From JAVEVH01 sp034005145 (GTDB lineage: Bacteria; Patescibacteriota; Dojkabacteria; SC72): a stretch of DNA of 27,630 bases. The translations under genes were made by a program, and so were the position numbers. Position 1 is the first letter of the stretch. Every line of letters begins with the position of its first letter. The stretch is taken from assembly GCA_034005145.1 (NCBI GenBank), contig JAVEVH010000006.1, positions 1 to 27,630 on the forward strand. Direction: 5' to 3'. Below the pieces are notes generated by a model. The model searched no databases. It saw only the letters and a list, made by a program, of their open reading frames with translations, and had not been told where the DNA came from. Of the stretch, positions 6,170-16,410 are shown in pieces.

Positions 6170-9100
6170 TTATTTACTCCTTATTCTAAGATTTTTGTTT
6201 ACAACAAGAACAGAACCCTTCTTACTAGAGATATCTCTATCAGTACCTGGTGTAAATTCATACTGTGAATCTAAAACCTCAAGTAAATACTCTCCTCCAG
6301 GTACTACAAATCTATACTTACCATTCTCATTTGTAATCCTTTCTGCAGATATCCTATCAAATTCTGTTTCTCTTAAACCTATTCTTACACCCTCTTTTGG
6401 ATAATTGGCTATATCGTAGACTATTCCAAATTTCCCTCTTCTTCTATTGATTAATATTAATGTTACTACTAAGAATATTGTATAGAGTAGAAGTATAACT
6501 AAGTTAAATGTACTCTGGTTCCCAATATAGGAAATTAATGCGAATGTTAATCCAAATATTAGTAAGAGCCTTTGTAAGTATATTAAAAGGGATGAAACCT
6601 TATTCTCAAATACAACCTTAGAATACTCTACGCTATTTCTATCTATTGGATCTACAGGTATAGAGAAATCTGCAGCACTCTCTGTATCATATATAAATCT
6701 TTCCCCTCTATATATATTTTCATATATTCCATCTGTCTCACCTGTTATTAATTTTGATGGGTATCCATAATTTTTAGCACTAACATCAATTCTATATTTA
6801 CCTTTCTTTAAGTCTAAATAGAATACACCATATACATCTGTAACCTCTGTTTTTACTAAAGTATTACTTTCATCATATATTCTTAGTATCGCCCTATTTA
6901 GAGGTTCTTTAGTAACTGAATCATATACTAAACCGTACTCACTATCCTTTCTTTTTACACCTAGAAATAGGAAGAGAGAGTTAAATGGTTGTAAAAGATA
7001 TGATAAAGGTAGATATGAACTAAATGCAGTACCTGTTAAATACGTAACGATAAGGGTACTTGCAGTTACAACAGATACTCTTGATGTCTTTTCTGGAGAT
7101 GTAACAATAGATTTAAATATCTCACCTACCTTATCAAAGAATTTCTTTATTGTTTCAAAAAGAGAATCTCCCTTTGTCTCATTATCTTCCTCGTTAATAG
7201 GAGGAACAATATTATTATCATCATCCTCTTGCTCCTCATCTTCAATACTCTCTTCATCATCTAACTCCTCTTCCTCTGGAGTATCTACAGGAGGATAATA
7301 AACAACAGGTGGTTGAGCTGGGTCACCAGTATTTGTTGCAGAAAGTACATTTGACCAATCACTATATGTACAATCAGTTTGTGCTATTACTCTGAAATAG
7401 TAAGCTGTATCTAATGTTACATTAGAGAGGGTATAGGTTGTAGCACTTGATGATAAGTCTACTGACCCTAATGGGAAGGTAGATGGAGATAGAGCGTATT
7501 GTAATATATATTTTGTTACACCTGTATTATCAGAAACATGAGTGAAATCTACTTTTATTCTCCTATTTGTTAAAGGTTGTACTTGAGTAATGGTCGGAGA
7601 ATCATCATTTATTCTAATATCACACTGATTTTCTTCCTGACTAGCATATGTAATATATGAGACTTTAATTAAATCAATTATTGGCGAAGAACCACTATTT
7701 AAAGTTATCCTTAACTTAAGTTTATAATCTGGCGTAGGGAATTCGACTCTCTCTCCCTGTGTTATTGGATACCAAGTAATACCTGAATCATTAGATACTT
7801 CATATGTTACTAAATCGTTTAGTGTATATGAACTACCCTCGGAAACTGTACCTAAAACCTGTTCTAAATCAATATAGTTAATAGCAAGAACACCATCAGG
7901 AGGTATAGGTAACATTTCTATTGTATTAATACTTTCAAAAGATCTAGTTAAAGAAATCTTCTGTATTCCCTGTCCTTGAGAAACAGTATACATGGTGTTC
8001 CTGTCAGTGATTACAAGATTTCCAGGATTATTAGAGATTACATTATTTAGAGAACCAATTTTATAACTATATAGAGTATCATCCAAATAGTCATCGTAGG
8101 TAAAGTTATACTCTAATGCTCTTAGATATCCATTTCTTGTTAAATACCATATCTCATCTCCGACAGGATAATCTCCCTCAACAAAGATAAGGTTAGCAAT
8201 TGATTGTGAATTTGGGTATATTCCATTAGTACCAAAGATTTTGATATACGTATCATCTTGAATATTTTGAGTATTTTTTGAATCTATTCTTACCATACCA
8301 TGATCTCCACCCAACCAGTAGTAATGGTTAGGGTCTTTTATTATCGAGAAGACGTTAGTCATCTGATCATAGTATTTACATGTATCATTTGCTTTATTCT
8401 CTGGATCCCCTCCATCATTACAAACAAAAATACCACTTACATATGAACTCATAATAAAGGTATTTAACTCTTGGTCAAAGTAACCAGCAACTATATCATT
8501 CTCTGTTTGATATCCCTCTTCCTCTCCCATATAGAAGAGGTTGTCTTCTATACCCCAGGTAACATATGTATCATCAGAAACATCCATTACTGTCCCTTTG
8601 GTATCTATCCAAATCATAAATTTCTCATCCGATGAAAGAGCTAAACCAAATAGTGCTGTTTTCTCGTTTCTAGTATCAACATCTATAAGTTTAAATCCTT
8701 CGTAATCAGTAAATCCTACCTTTGTTCCATAATCTACATAGGTATCATCACTAATATTTTCAGGAGTATTATTTATATCATATATTATCGTGCTTTTTGC
8801 CCATTGATACTCTAAGGAAAGATATCTCCTTCCGTCAATTTCAACCTCTTTAATATTCTCAACTCTATTCTCATTTAAAATCGGATACCTTGTATACTCT
8901 TGTGTATCAACATTGTAATAAATAAAGGATCTATCATTTAATACTACCCATAAATTACCATCTATAGCTTCAAAGGTTAGAGCAAATGAAGCTCCAAACT
9001 CAAATCCAAAGTCACTATTGTTTGTAAATAGCTCAGTAATCTGTTCAAAATCTATTTTCTGTCTTAATCTTAGGATATCATTACCCCAGACTCCATCAGA

Positions 9101-12100
9101 AAAGAGTAAGTCATGATATGTATGATCTACAAAACTCTCTTCCTTTATTAAAACGGCTGTATCTGGAATTGGGTTTATTTCATATACTGTGAATATCTCC
9201 GAATGATTTGAATCATTATCTTCGGTACTATTGCCTGATTCATCTTCTGCTCTAATTTCTAATCTATAATCACTTGGTACTAAATCTTCCAAAACAAAGT
9301 AGAACTCTTCCATCGGAGAATCATATAATGATTCTTCACCAAGGGGAGTAATTCCAAGCCAACCAGTACTCTCTTCCATAACCCATTCTTCCTCTACCAA
9401 AGATCCTTTCTCAAGCTTATACTCTATCGATGCTATATCACTTGTTGTATCTGAATCATCATCTCTTACATATCCTCTTACTCCTGGATTTGTATCTACT
9501 GTCTCCTGGGGAATAATTGAATGAGCAAATATTTCAGGAGGAGTTGTATCAACTGCCTCTACATAGAAGTAGTAGTAAGGCATAACAGATGGAGAGGATT
9601 CCCCTGAAGATGTATACCACCATCCACCTGGAAGTACTGTGTTAAATTCGTTAGAGTCCTCAGATTGAACGTAGAGATACCATACTCCATCAGATAGAGC
9701 AGGAGCGTTAAATCTAATTACTACTTCTTGGTCTCCCCAGCTACCTACATCAGGAGTTACTACTTCTGTCCATTCTAATTGATCAATAGTTACTGTATTC
9801 TCCCAATCTGGATAATATGGTGTTGGGAAGAATAGATAGCTAAAAGATTCTACACCCGTTTCATCAGTAACTGTTACCTCAAATTCCTGGCTTGAGTCTG
9901 TAACCCATTCTGGATCTTCTAAAGGAGTAAACTCTATCTGTGGAGATCTTGTATCTGCGTTATCAAATATCAAGATATTATCTATCTCACCCTCAAATCC
10001 TTCTGCACCAAGAGATGTTGCTCCTACAGTAATATCTAAAGAAGGATTGGGCATTAGGAAGGCTATGGAATTAAACAATACACACTTATCATTATTGTTA
10101 ACCTTAAGCGTCATTGTATAGTCGATATTGCTGTAGGAAAATACTACGTGATTCCACTGCCCAGGTATAAGGTATGAATTTTCATCTCCCTCACCAACAG
10201 TTTTAATTGAAGTACCTGATTTAACATGGCCTCTAATACTATAGTCTCCTAAATGATTTAAGGTTAATTTTAAGCCCCAATTAGAGTCATCATCGTTTAG
10301 AATTCTATAAGTACTATACACACTTAACCCTTCATCTGGTTTAATCCAAAAATCAACCATAAATTCATCATCTGTACCATTGAAATTCAATATACCTTCA
10401 CTATCATCTACCTCAAAGTATGTGTCTCCATCAAAAACATTTGTAAAAGATCCTGTCTCAGATGATTCCGAAAGTGTTACAGAACCAGTCATACTTCCAT
10501 CAAGAGAATTTCCAGAGTAATCCGTAAGTGCTAATTCATTATCAAAACTCCACCAAGCCTGTAAGGTATCTGTCGGATCATTTGTTATATCAAAAACTCC
10601 GTAAATATCAGAAGTAACATACTCTAAAGGATTACCAAAACCAAATCTTACTTCATATGTAGTAGTTGTTAATGAAGGAATAGTAGTAATATTACATGAG
10701 AACTCTTCAGACAATGAATCACATGTTCCATCATCACAAGTACAGTTGCTCCAGTTATCATTCTCACCTTGTCCCTCTATATACTTTCTATATTGAATTG
10801 TAGACATATTCTCTACAGAAGTTGCTAATCCTTCTAAAGTATAGCTATCTCCACTTACTAAAGCAGCATTGGAATCTAACTCTATAGAGTTTGAACCTAC
10901 AGGAGGCTCTTCGATTCCCGTCAAGTCTGTTATCTTAATCTCATCTAAATACAGTCTATTTCCATACCCACCAGTTGGGGGCTCTCCATTTATCATTAAC
11001 ACCCCTGTACTCTCCTTTAGTACACCTCCTCCTGAATAACTCTCTTCACCTACATTCACATCGTTAAGATATGCAATTAATTTACCTTCTACAGCATCCC
11101 ATTCACACCCTATCTTATTCCATGTATCAGGAAGGAGTAGATCAGGATCTGAGCCTACCCCAGTCTGGAGATGTATATCTGTTTCATTATCAAACCATAG
11201 TGCACAATATATCCCTCCTTCACCATTGTTTCCTATTTGCCATGCAGTATCTCCTGTAGAAGTATATTTACTTACTATTCTCCTATCTCCCATAGGAGCA
11301 AAACTATAACCATATACTAAAGTTTCTACCTTAAAGTGAGAGTCCACAGTATCAAAACTTAAGTCACCTTGAGTATCTGAATAACTTATACCCCTATCTC
11401 TTAATTCATCAGCATAAAAATCTACTGATTTCCCAGAATCGTAATATATATTATCTGATTGAGAAATATAACCTGTATCACCAACTAATGTAGCGTCTAA
11501 GCCACTTACAATCTCATCCTCCCAATCAGTATCATTATCAAAACTCCATATATATGTCGGTACATCTGTATTATCTATATACAAACTATCCTTGTACTCT
11601 GTTAAATCTAATGTTGTTACCGTTACATAGTAAAGATATACTCCCTCATCTGGTAAACTTGAGGTTGAACAGCTAAAGTCCCATGTATTAGTATCTACCT
11701 CCTCATATGTACATGACTGATTATATGTATCTCCATCTGACAAAACTATTGTATCTGGATCTGATTCTGTGAGTACCGTTCCTGTTACATTGTCTGTACC
11801 TGGTGTAGTTACTGTTAACACTCCTCTAGTTGTATTTGTGAAAGATATTCCATTCTCTACAGGAGGCTCTTCTACTACTCCTGTTAAATCCGTTATCTTA
11901 ACCTCATCTATTAAAATCTTGTTAGCACCCCATCCTGTAAATGGGTATCCATTAATCATTAGAGGACCAGAATCTGACTTTAGGCTACCAGTACCATTAT
12001 ATACATCACTCGTTACCTCAACCCCATTAATATATATTGTTAAGGTTGAGTCAGGAGTACTCCATTCACACCCTATCTTATTCCATGTGTTTGTTGGCAT

Positions 12101-14391
12101 AGGATCATTTGTTCCCAAGTGTAAAGATGACCCATCGTCAAACCAAAGAGCACAGTATACACCTCCCGCACCATTAGTTGCCATAAACCACATATTGTTT
12201 TCATCCTGGGTACTTCGAGTTACAACATTTTTATCCCCAGAGGTTAAATCTGAGCCATAAATTAAGGCCTCCACCATAAAGTGAGAATCTAATTGATCAA
12301 AGGTAAAAAGTCCAGTTGAATCGTCATATCTTAAGGCCTGGTCTGCATCAAAATATGTTAAATCTACAGAGCTACCAGTATCATAGAAAGTATTATTTGA
12401 TTGTACTGTATTATTTGTATCAACAATTACTGTATCCAAATCAGTTACAATCTCATCCTCCCAATCAGTCCCATTATCAAAACTCCATATATATGTCGGT
12501 ACATCTGTATTATCTATATACAAACTATCCTTGTACTCTGTTAAATCTAATGTTGTTACCGTTACATAGTAAAGATATACTCCCTCATCTGGTAAACTTG
12601 AGGTTGAACAGCTAAAGTCCCATGTATTAGTATCTACCTCCTCATATGTACATGACTGGTTATATGTATCTCCATCTGACAAAACTATTGTATCTGGATC
12701 TGATTCTGTAATTACTGTCCCTGTTACATTGTCTGTACCTGGCGTAGTTACTGTTAACACTCCTCTAGTTGTATTTGTAAAAGATATTCCATTCTCTACT
12801 GGAGGATCTTCCACTACACCTGTTAAGTTTGTTATCTTAACCTCATCTATAAGTAGCTTATTACAATATGCTCCAGAGTCATTCTCTCCATTAATTATTA
12901 AATTGCCTGTTGACTCTTTTAAGACTCCTCCTCCTGTATAATCTGCCTCTCCTACATTAACCCCGTTTACATATGCTATCAACTTATTATCTACAGCATT
13001 CCACTCACACCCTATTCTATTCCAGACATTTGGTAATACCAAATTAGGCTCAACATCTATTCCTGTTTGTAAATGTAAATCTGTTTCATTATCAAACCAT
13101 AGCGCACAATATACCCCTCCAGAACCATTGGTTCCTAATTGCCAAGTCATATCTCCAGTATCCGTATATTTACTTACTACTCTTCGGTCTCCCTGAGGAG
13201 CAATACTCTCTCCATATATTAATGCCTCTACCAAAAAGTGAGAATCACTCGTATCAAAACTCATAAGACCGGTTGTATCTTCAAAACGTATCGCCTGATC
13301 CACCCCATCTGTTGTCATATCAACTGAAAGACCGGTATCGTAATAGGTATTTGAAGATTGTACTATATCTTGGAAACCATAGTTATCATCCTCTAAAATC
13401 GATCCTAAACCCTGTACAATTTCATTCTCCCAATCAGTCCCATTATCAAAACTCCATATATATGTCGGTACATCTGTATTATCTATATACAAACTATCCT
13501 TGTACTCTGTTAAATCTAATGTTGTTACCGTTACATAGTAAAGATATACTCCCTCATCTGGTAAACTTGAGGTTGAACAGCTAAAGTCCCATGTATTAGT
13601 ATCTACCTCCTCATATGTACATGACTGNNNNNNNNNNTGTACTCTGTTAAATCTAATGTTGTTACCGTTACATAGTAAAGATATACTCCCTCATCTGGTA
13701 AACTTGAGGTTGAACAGCTAAAGTCCCATGTATTAGTATCTACCTCCTCATATGTACATGACTGGTTATATGTATCTCCATCTGACAAAACTATTGTATC
13801 TGGATCTGATTCTGTAATTACTGTCCCTGTTACATTGTCTGTACCTGGCGTAGTTACCGTTAACACTCCTCTAGTTGTATTTGTAAAAGATATTCCATAT
13901 ATTGGATCCCTCGCATACTCTAGATATGAACAGAATAGGTCAATTGGGTTTGTATCAAGATATGTTCCAATATTTGCTTTACAGTCGGCCTCAGTAGAGT
14001 AGGCATTACATATATCTAGACAGTTCTGCGCAGAATCTGTTGACTCCCAGTTCTGGCTCCTACACGCCCCCGTACACATCTCCTTATTGGTATTGACATA
14101 TGAGCACCAAATACCTACATCTGGATTACCATAGCTATCACTACCTTCAGCACATCCTCCAGGATCATAGTATCCTGCATAGTCATGATTAAAACAGAAA
14201 GTATTACAATCAGCCTCTTCCCATTCTGAATCTAATTCATCTAAACAAGCTGTATAACATGCGAACTCATCTCCACTTGCAAAAAGATTTACTTTGAAAT
14301 GATTAAAAAGAGATATCGTTATCGTTAGAAAGAATGTAAGAAAAAGTATGAGAAAGAGATTCTTATTGGGTTTTTTAAACCTAAGTACCAT
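6170..14391 (-). CDS. Giant modular surface protein (Ig-like, LamG-like, propeller, FnIII, carboxypeptidase-regulatory-like domains), interrupted by an assembly gap
   Basis: One gene of about 2,694 residues once the gap at 13628-13637 and the 127-base duplicate beside it are collapsed (8,085 bases remain, a multiple of three). From the N-terminus: basic signal peptide (MVLRFKKPNKN then a hydrophobic run, 14260-14391); Cys-rich head (about 13920-14260); three nearly identical Ig-like modules alternating with LamG/concanavalin-like modules (about 10920-13900); a diverged Ig-like module and a fourth LamG (about 9950-10900); Ig-like domains (about 9180-9950); a propeller-like region with recurring DDTYV words (about 8000-9130); an FnIII domain (about 7325-7605); an acidic Pro-rich linker (7180-7320); a membrane segment (6960-7090); a carboxypeptidase-regulatory-like domain (6640-6940); two membrane helices (6440-6600); and a second such domain (6173-6430). 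Such modules usually bind sugars or proteins, so an adhesin or surface scaffold is likely. An ATG at 14463 is an alternative start. Confidence 0.8.
6176..6182 (-). promoter_or_regulatory. Ribosome binding site of the gene starting at 6169
   Basis: On the minus strand AAGGAGT lies within the last codons of the giant gene, 6 bases before the ATG. It shows that the organism does use Shine-Dalgarno initiation inside operons, in contrast to the first genes of operons. Confidence 0.65.
11533..11863 (-). repeat. Ig-like module repeat, copy A
   Basis: The first 187 bases (11533-11719) are identical to 12472-12658 and 13441-13627. After one mismatch, about 50 more bases are identical, then the copies diverge slowly. 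It encodes the end of one LamG start (TYIWSFDN) and the Ig-like module with Cys in QSCTYEEVDTNTWDFSC. Confidence 0.9.
12472..12805 (-). repeat. Ig-like module repeat, copy B
   Basis: The 187-base core (12472-12658) matches copies A and C exactly, and the following part matches 13765-13896 with very few differences. It is the intact model for how the sequence across the gap should read. Confidence 0.9.
13441..13896 (-). repeat. Ig-like module repeat, copy C, split and partly duplicated by the assembly gap
   Basis: 13441-13627 matches the 187-base core of copies A and B. After ten Ns, 13638-13764 repeats 13501-13627 base for base, and then 13765-13896 continues as in copy B. Removing 13628-13764 gives one uninterrupted third copy. 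Confidence 0.85.
13628..13637. other. Assembly gap (10 Ns) between contigs sharing a 127-base overlap
   Basis: The 127 bases before the gap (13501-13627) equal the 127 bases after it (13638-13764). 127 is the usual largest k-mer of short-read assemblers, so the gap most likely joins two contig ends that actually overlap. The gap splits the giant gene into two apparent frames only because of this artefact. Extra repeat modules hidden in the gap cannot be excluded. Confidence 0.9.
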
Positions 14392-14520
14392 TAGGAAGCA
14401 GTGTAAACTTACATAGTCTAGGATAACAACTTTCGGTATTGTATGCAACAGACTTATAAACATTTTTATCTTAGGATTCTCAAACTATATAAATAAGAAA
14501 CTACCTTCTTTCTAACATTT

Positions 14521-14550
14521 TTTACAAAGACTCCTCCTTTAACGTAGAAT
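14521..14550 (+). promoter_or_regulatory. Promoter of the gene at 14557 (leaderless)
   Basis: TTTACA (14521-14526), 18-base spacer and TAGAAT (14545-14550) are followed by 6 bases and the ATG. The divergent giant gene starts on the other side. Confidence 0.55.
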
Positions 14551-14556
14551 AAAGAT

Positions 14557-15342
14557 ATGAATATTGAGAAATTAATAGAAATAATAAAAGAGTGTGGAGA
14601 TATCCTACTTAAGTATAGAAACAGTGATAAGTTAGAAATAGAGATTAAAAAAGATGGGAGTAAGGTAACAAATGTAGATAAACAGTTAAATGAAATATTA
14701 CAAAACTATCTTAAAGATACATACCCTACATATGGAATAATGTCTGAGGAGATAGATAAGAATGTAAAAGATTACACATGGTATATAGATCCATTAAATG
14801 GTACAGGAGCATATTTAAAAGGATTTGACAGTTTTAATATCTTAGTTGGATTAGTAAGAGAGAATATCCCTATACTTGGCTTAATATATCACCCACTCTA
14901 TAACAAACTATATATTGGAGGAGAGAGTGAGATACCAAGAGTAAGAGAAAATGAAAAAGAAACAGAACTTAAGATGCCTCCCCCTATTAATCAAAATCTC
15001 CTCTTCACCCCTAACGAGAATTGGGAAAAGGTCTTTACCCAACTATTTGAGGGTAACCCTGATTATAAACTTGTAAATAGGGATATGCTAGGTAGTGAGT
15101 TTAAGGATAGTAGGATACATATCGTAGAGGGTAGTTTAAATTTAGAAATAAATAGTAACTTTGGAGCATGGGGTACATGGGATGTATGTTCAGGCCATGC
15201 AATACTTTCTCAACTAGGAGGAGTAATGAGAGATTACTATGGTAATGATATAGATTACTCTAAAGAATCTCTCGACAATGGTTTTATATCTGCAGATAGT
15301 ATAGAGAGAGTAAACCAATTAGATTGGATTAAAGGTATTTAA
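14557..15342 (+). CDS. Inositol monophosphatase/CysQ-like protein with Asp-to-Asn change in the metal motif
   Basis: The family comprises Mg-dependent phosphatases such as inositol monophosphatase and CysQ, the 3'(2'),5'-bisphosphate nucleotidase. The 261-residue length fits. Visible motifs are SKVTNVD (residues 35-41), SEE (63-65), IDPLNGTGAYLKGF (77-90) and GTWDVCSGHAI (206-216, Asp209). The text after the second motif (LVGLVRENIPILGLIYHPLYNKLY) is closest to CysQ. In the canonical DPxDGT motif the second Asp binds catalytic metal; here it is Asn81 (codon AAT at 14797). Either activity is reduced or altered, or this is a sequencing error. It has a leaderless promoter and is followed after 17 bases by the glutathione peroxidase gene, so the two are probably co-transcribed. 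Confidence 0.85.
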   Translation: MNIEKLIEIIKECGDILLKYRNSDKLEIEIKKDGSKVTNVDKQLNEILQNYLKDTYPTYGIMSEEIDKNVKDYTWYIDPLNGTGAYLKGFDSFNILVGLVRENIPILGLIYHPLYNKLYIGGESEIPRVRENEKETELKMPPPINQNLLFTPNENWEKVFTQLFEGNPDYKLVNRDMLGSEFKDSRIHIVEGSLNLEINSNFGAWGTWDVCSGHAILSQLGGVMRDYYGNDIDYSKESLDNGFISADSIERVNQLDWIKGI

Positions 15343-15359
15343 ATTGTTAAAGAATAAAT

Positions 15360-15842
15360 ATGAATATATATGATTTAGAATTTAAAGACAGTAGAGGAAA
15401 TACCATTAGTATGAGTGATTACAAAGGAAAAGTAATACTAATAGTGAATACTGCTACTAAGTGCGGATATGCATACCAATTTAAAGAGTTAGAAGAGTTA
15501 CATAGTGAGTACAAAGATAAAGGGTTAGTAGTAATAGGGTTTCCCTCTAATCAATTCCTTGGTCAAGAACCTGTCTCTAATGAGAGTATGGTAGAAACAT
15601 GTTTACTAAACTTTGGTGTTACTTTCTTACTAACTGAAAAGATTAAAGTAAATGGTAAAGATACACACCCTATATTTGAATATTTAAAAGAAGAATTACC
15701 CGATAAAGTATTAGGTAAGAGAATTAAATGGAATTTTACAAAGTTTTTAATCAGTAAAGAAGGAATACCACTTAAAAGATATGCTCCTGATATTAAACCT
15801 AAAGATATCCAGGAGGATATAAAATCACTACTAAGTAAATAG
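15360..15842 (+). CDS. Glutathione peroxidase family (thiol peroxidase)
   Basis: The 160-residue protein has the family's length and core. The peroxidatic Cys35 lies in VNTATKCGYAYQF (residues 29-41), and Gln69 in FPSNQFLGQEP (61-71) and Trp124/Asn125 in IKWNFTKFL complete the catalytic tetrad. Cys81 (VETCLLNFGVTF) is in the place of the resolving Cys of bacterial BtuE-like enzymes, so it is probably a two-Cys peroxidase reduced by thioredoxin rather than glutathione; this is inference from the family. The usual Cys of FPCNQF is Ser63. It reduces hydrogen and lipid peroxides in the cytosol. It follows the CysQ-like gene in the same direction after 17 bases with no clear ribosome binding site. 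Confidence 0.92.
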   Translation: MNIYDLEFKDSRGNTISMSDYKGKVILIVNTATKCGYAYQFKELEELHSEYKDKGLVVIGFPSNQFLGQEPVSNESMVETCLLNFGVTFLLTEKIKVNGKDTHPIFEYLKEELPDKVLGKRIKWNFTKFLISKEGIPLKRYAPDIKPKDIQEDIKSLLSK

Positions 15843-15883
15843 ATCCTTGGATTAATTCTTAATTTTCTCTACATTTACATGTT

Positions 15884-15910
15884 CCATAGAATGTTACTAT
15901 GGGGTATAAT
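15884..15910 (+). promoter_or_regulatory. Inverted repeat next to a TATAAT box upstream of the gene at 15938
   Basis: CCATAG (15884-15889) and CTATGG (15897-15902) form a perfect 6-bp inverted repeat with a 7-base centre. A TATAAT box follows immediately (15905-15910). The repeat occupies the -35/spacer region and could be an operator; it could also be a weak terminator of the preceding operon. A second box-like word, TTGATATAAC, lies just before the ATG. Confidence 0.35.
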
Positions 15911-15937
15911 TGAATATTAACTTTTGTTGATATAACA

Positions 15938-16372
15938 ATGTTAGAGAAAATACTTCATAAGATAGTAGAACCACTCTACTCACCAAGAGATAGAGAAGTA
16001 TGGGAAAGAATCCAATGTATGGGAATGAAAGAGATAAGGGAAGATAAACTACCTACTGACACCAAAATACTCATCTCACTTCCTTTTATGGGTGATAGTA
16101 AATATAATTACCCTCACTTCTCATACATATATACTAATCCTGATCAAACGAAATTTATTGCAAAAAGCAGAGATACTGTATTACTAATTGATACTCAACC
16201 AGAGGGAGAAACAGCACAGTTTATAGATGCAAATAGGGAAATGATAAAAGAGGAGGGAAGAGTCTCTTTCTTTAGTGAAGAGATGTTACAAATACTTACA
16301 GTAGATTCACTTACTACTTGGAGAGAGGGAGAGATTATATCAGAGAGTTTTGTAGTATCAACAGTTTTATAA
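15938..16372 (+). CDS. Soluble hypothetical protein
   Basis: I do not recognise this 144-residue protein. It starts MLEKILHKIVEPLYSPRDRE and has no signal peptide or membrane helix. It contains a strand-like ILISLPFMGDSKYNYPHFSY segment (about residues 45-64), then KFIAKSRDTVLLIDT (about 72-86) and a C-terminal helix/strand region. No catalytic motif stands out. It is a single gene between the peroxidase and the convergent epimerase gene; the promoter region carries an inverted repeat, so it may be individually regulated. Confidence 0.65.
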   Translation: MLEKILHKIVEPLYSPRDREVWERIQCMGMKEIREDKLPTDTKILISLPFMGDSKYNYPHFSYIYTNPDQTKFIAKSRDTVLLIDTQPEGETAQFIDANREMIKEEGRVSFFSEEMLQILTVDSLTTWREGEIISESFVVSTVL

Positions 16373-16410
16373 CAAGATACTTAAATATACAAGTAAGATT
16401 TCAGAATCTA

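Noticed and set aside
11071..13584. Several plus-strand open frames opposite the giant gene, two of them with similar sequences
   Set aside because: They lie antisense to strong coding sequence, their residue make-up is unnatural (Leu/Tyr/His runs), and their similarity to each other is only the reflection of the DNA repeats on the other strand.
11533..13896. CRISPR-like spaced repeats
   Set aside because: The repeats are long, in-frame coding modules of one protein, with LamG domains as the intervals.
13603..14463. Separate 286-residue gene upstream of the giant gene
   Set aside because: Its end is created by the ten Ns and a 127-base duplicate. Collapsing the overlap fuses it in frame with the giant gene.
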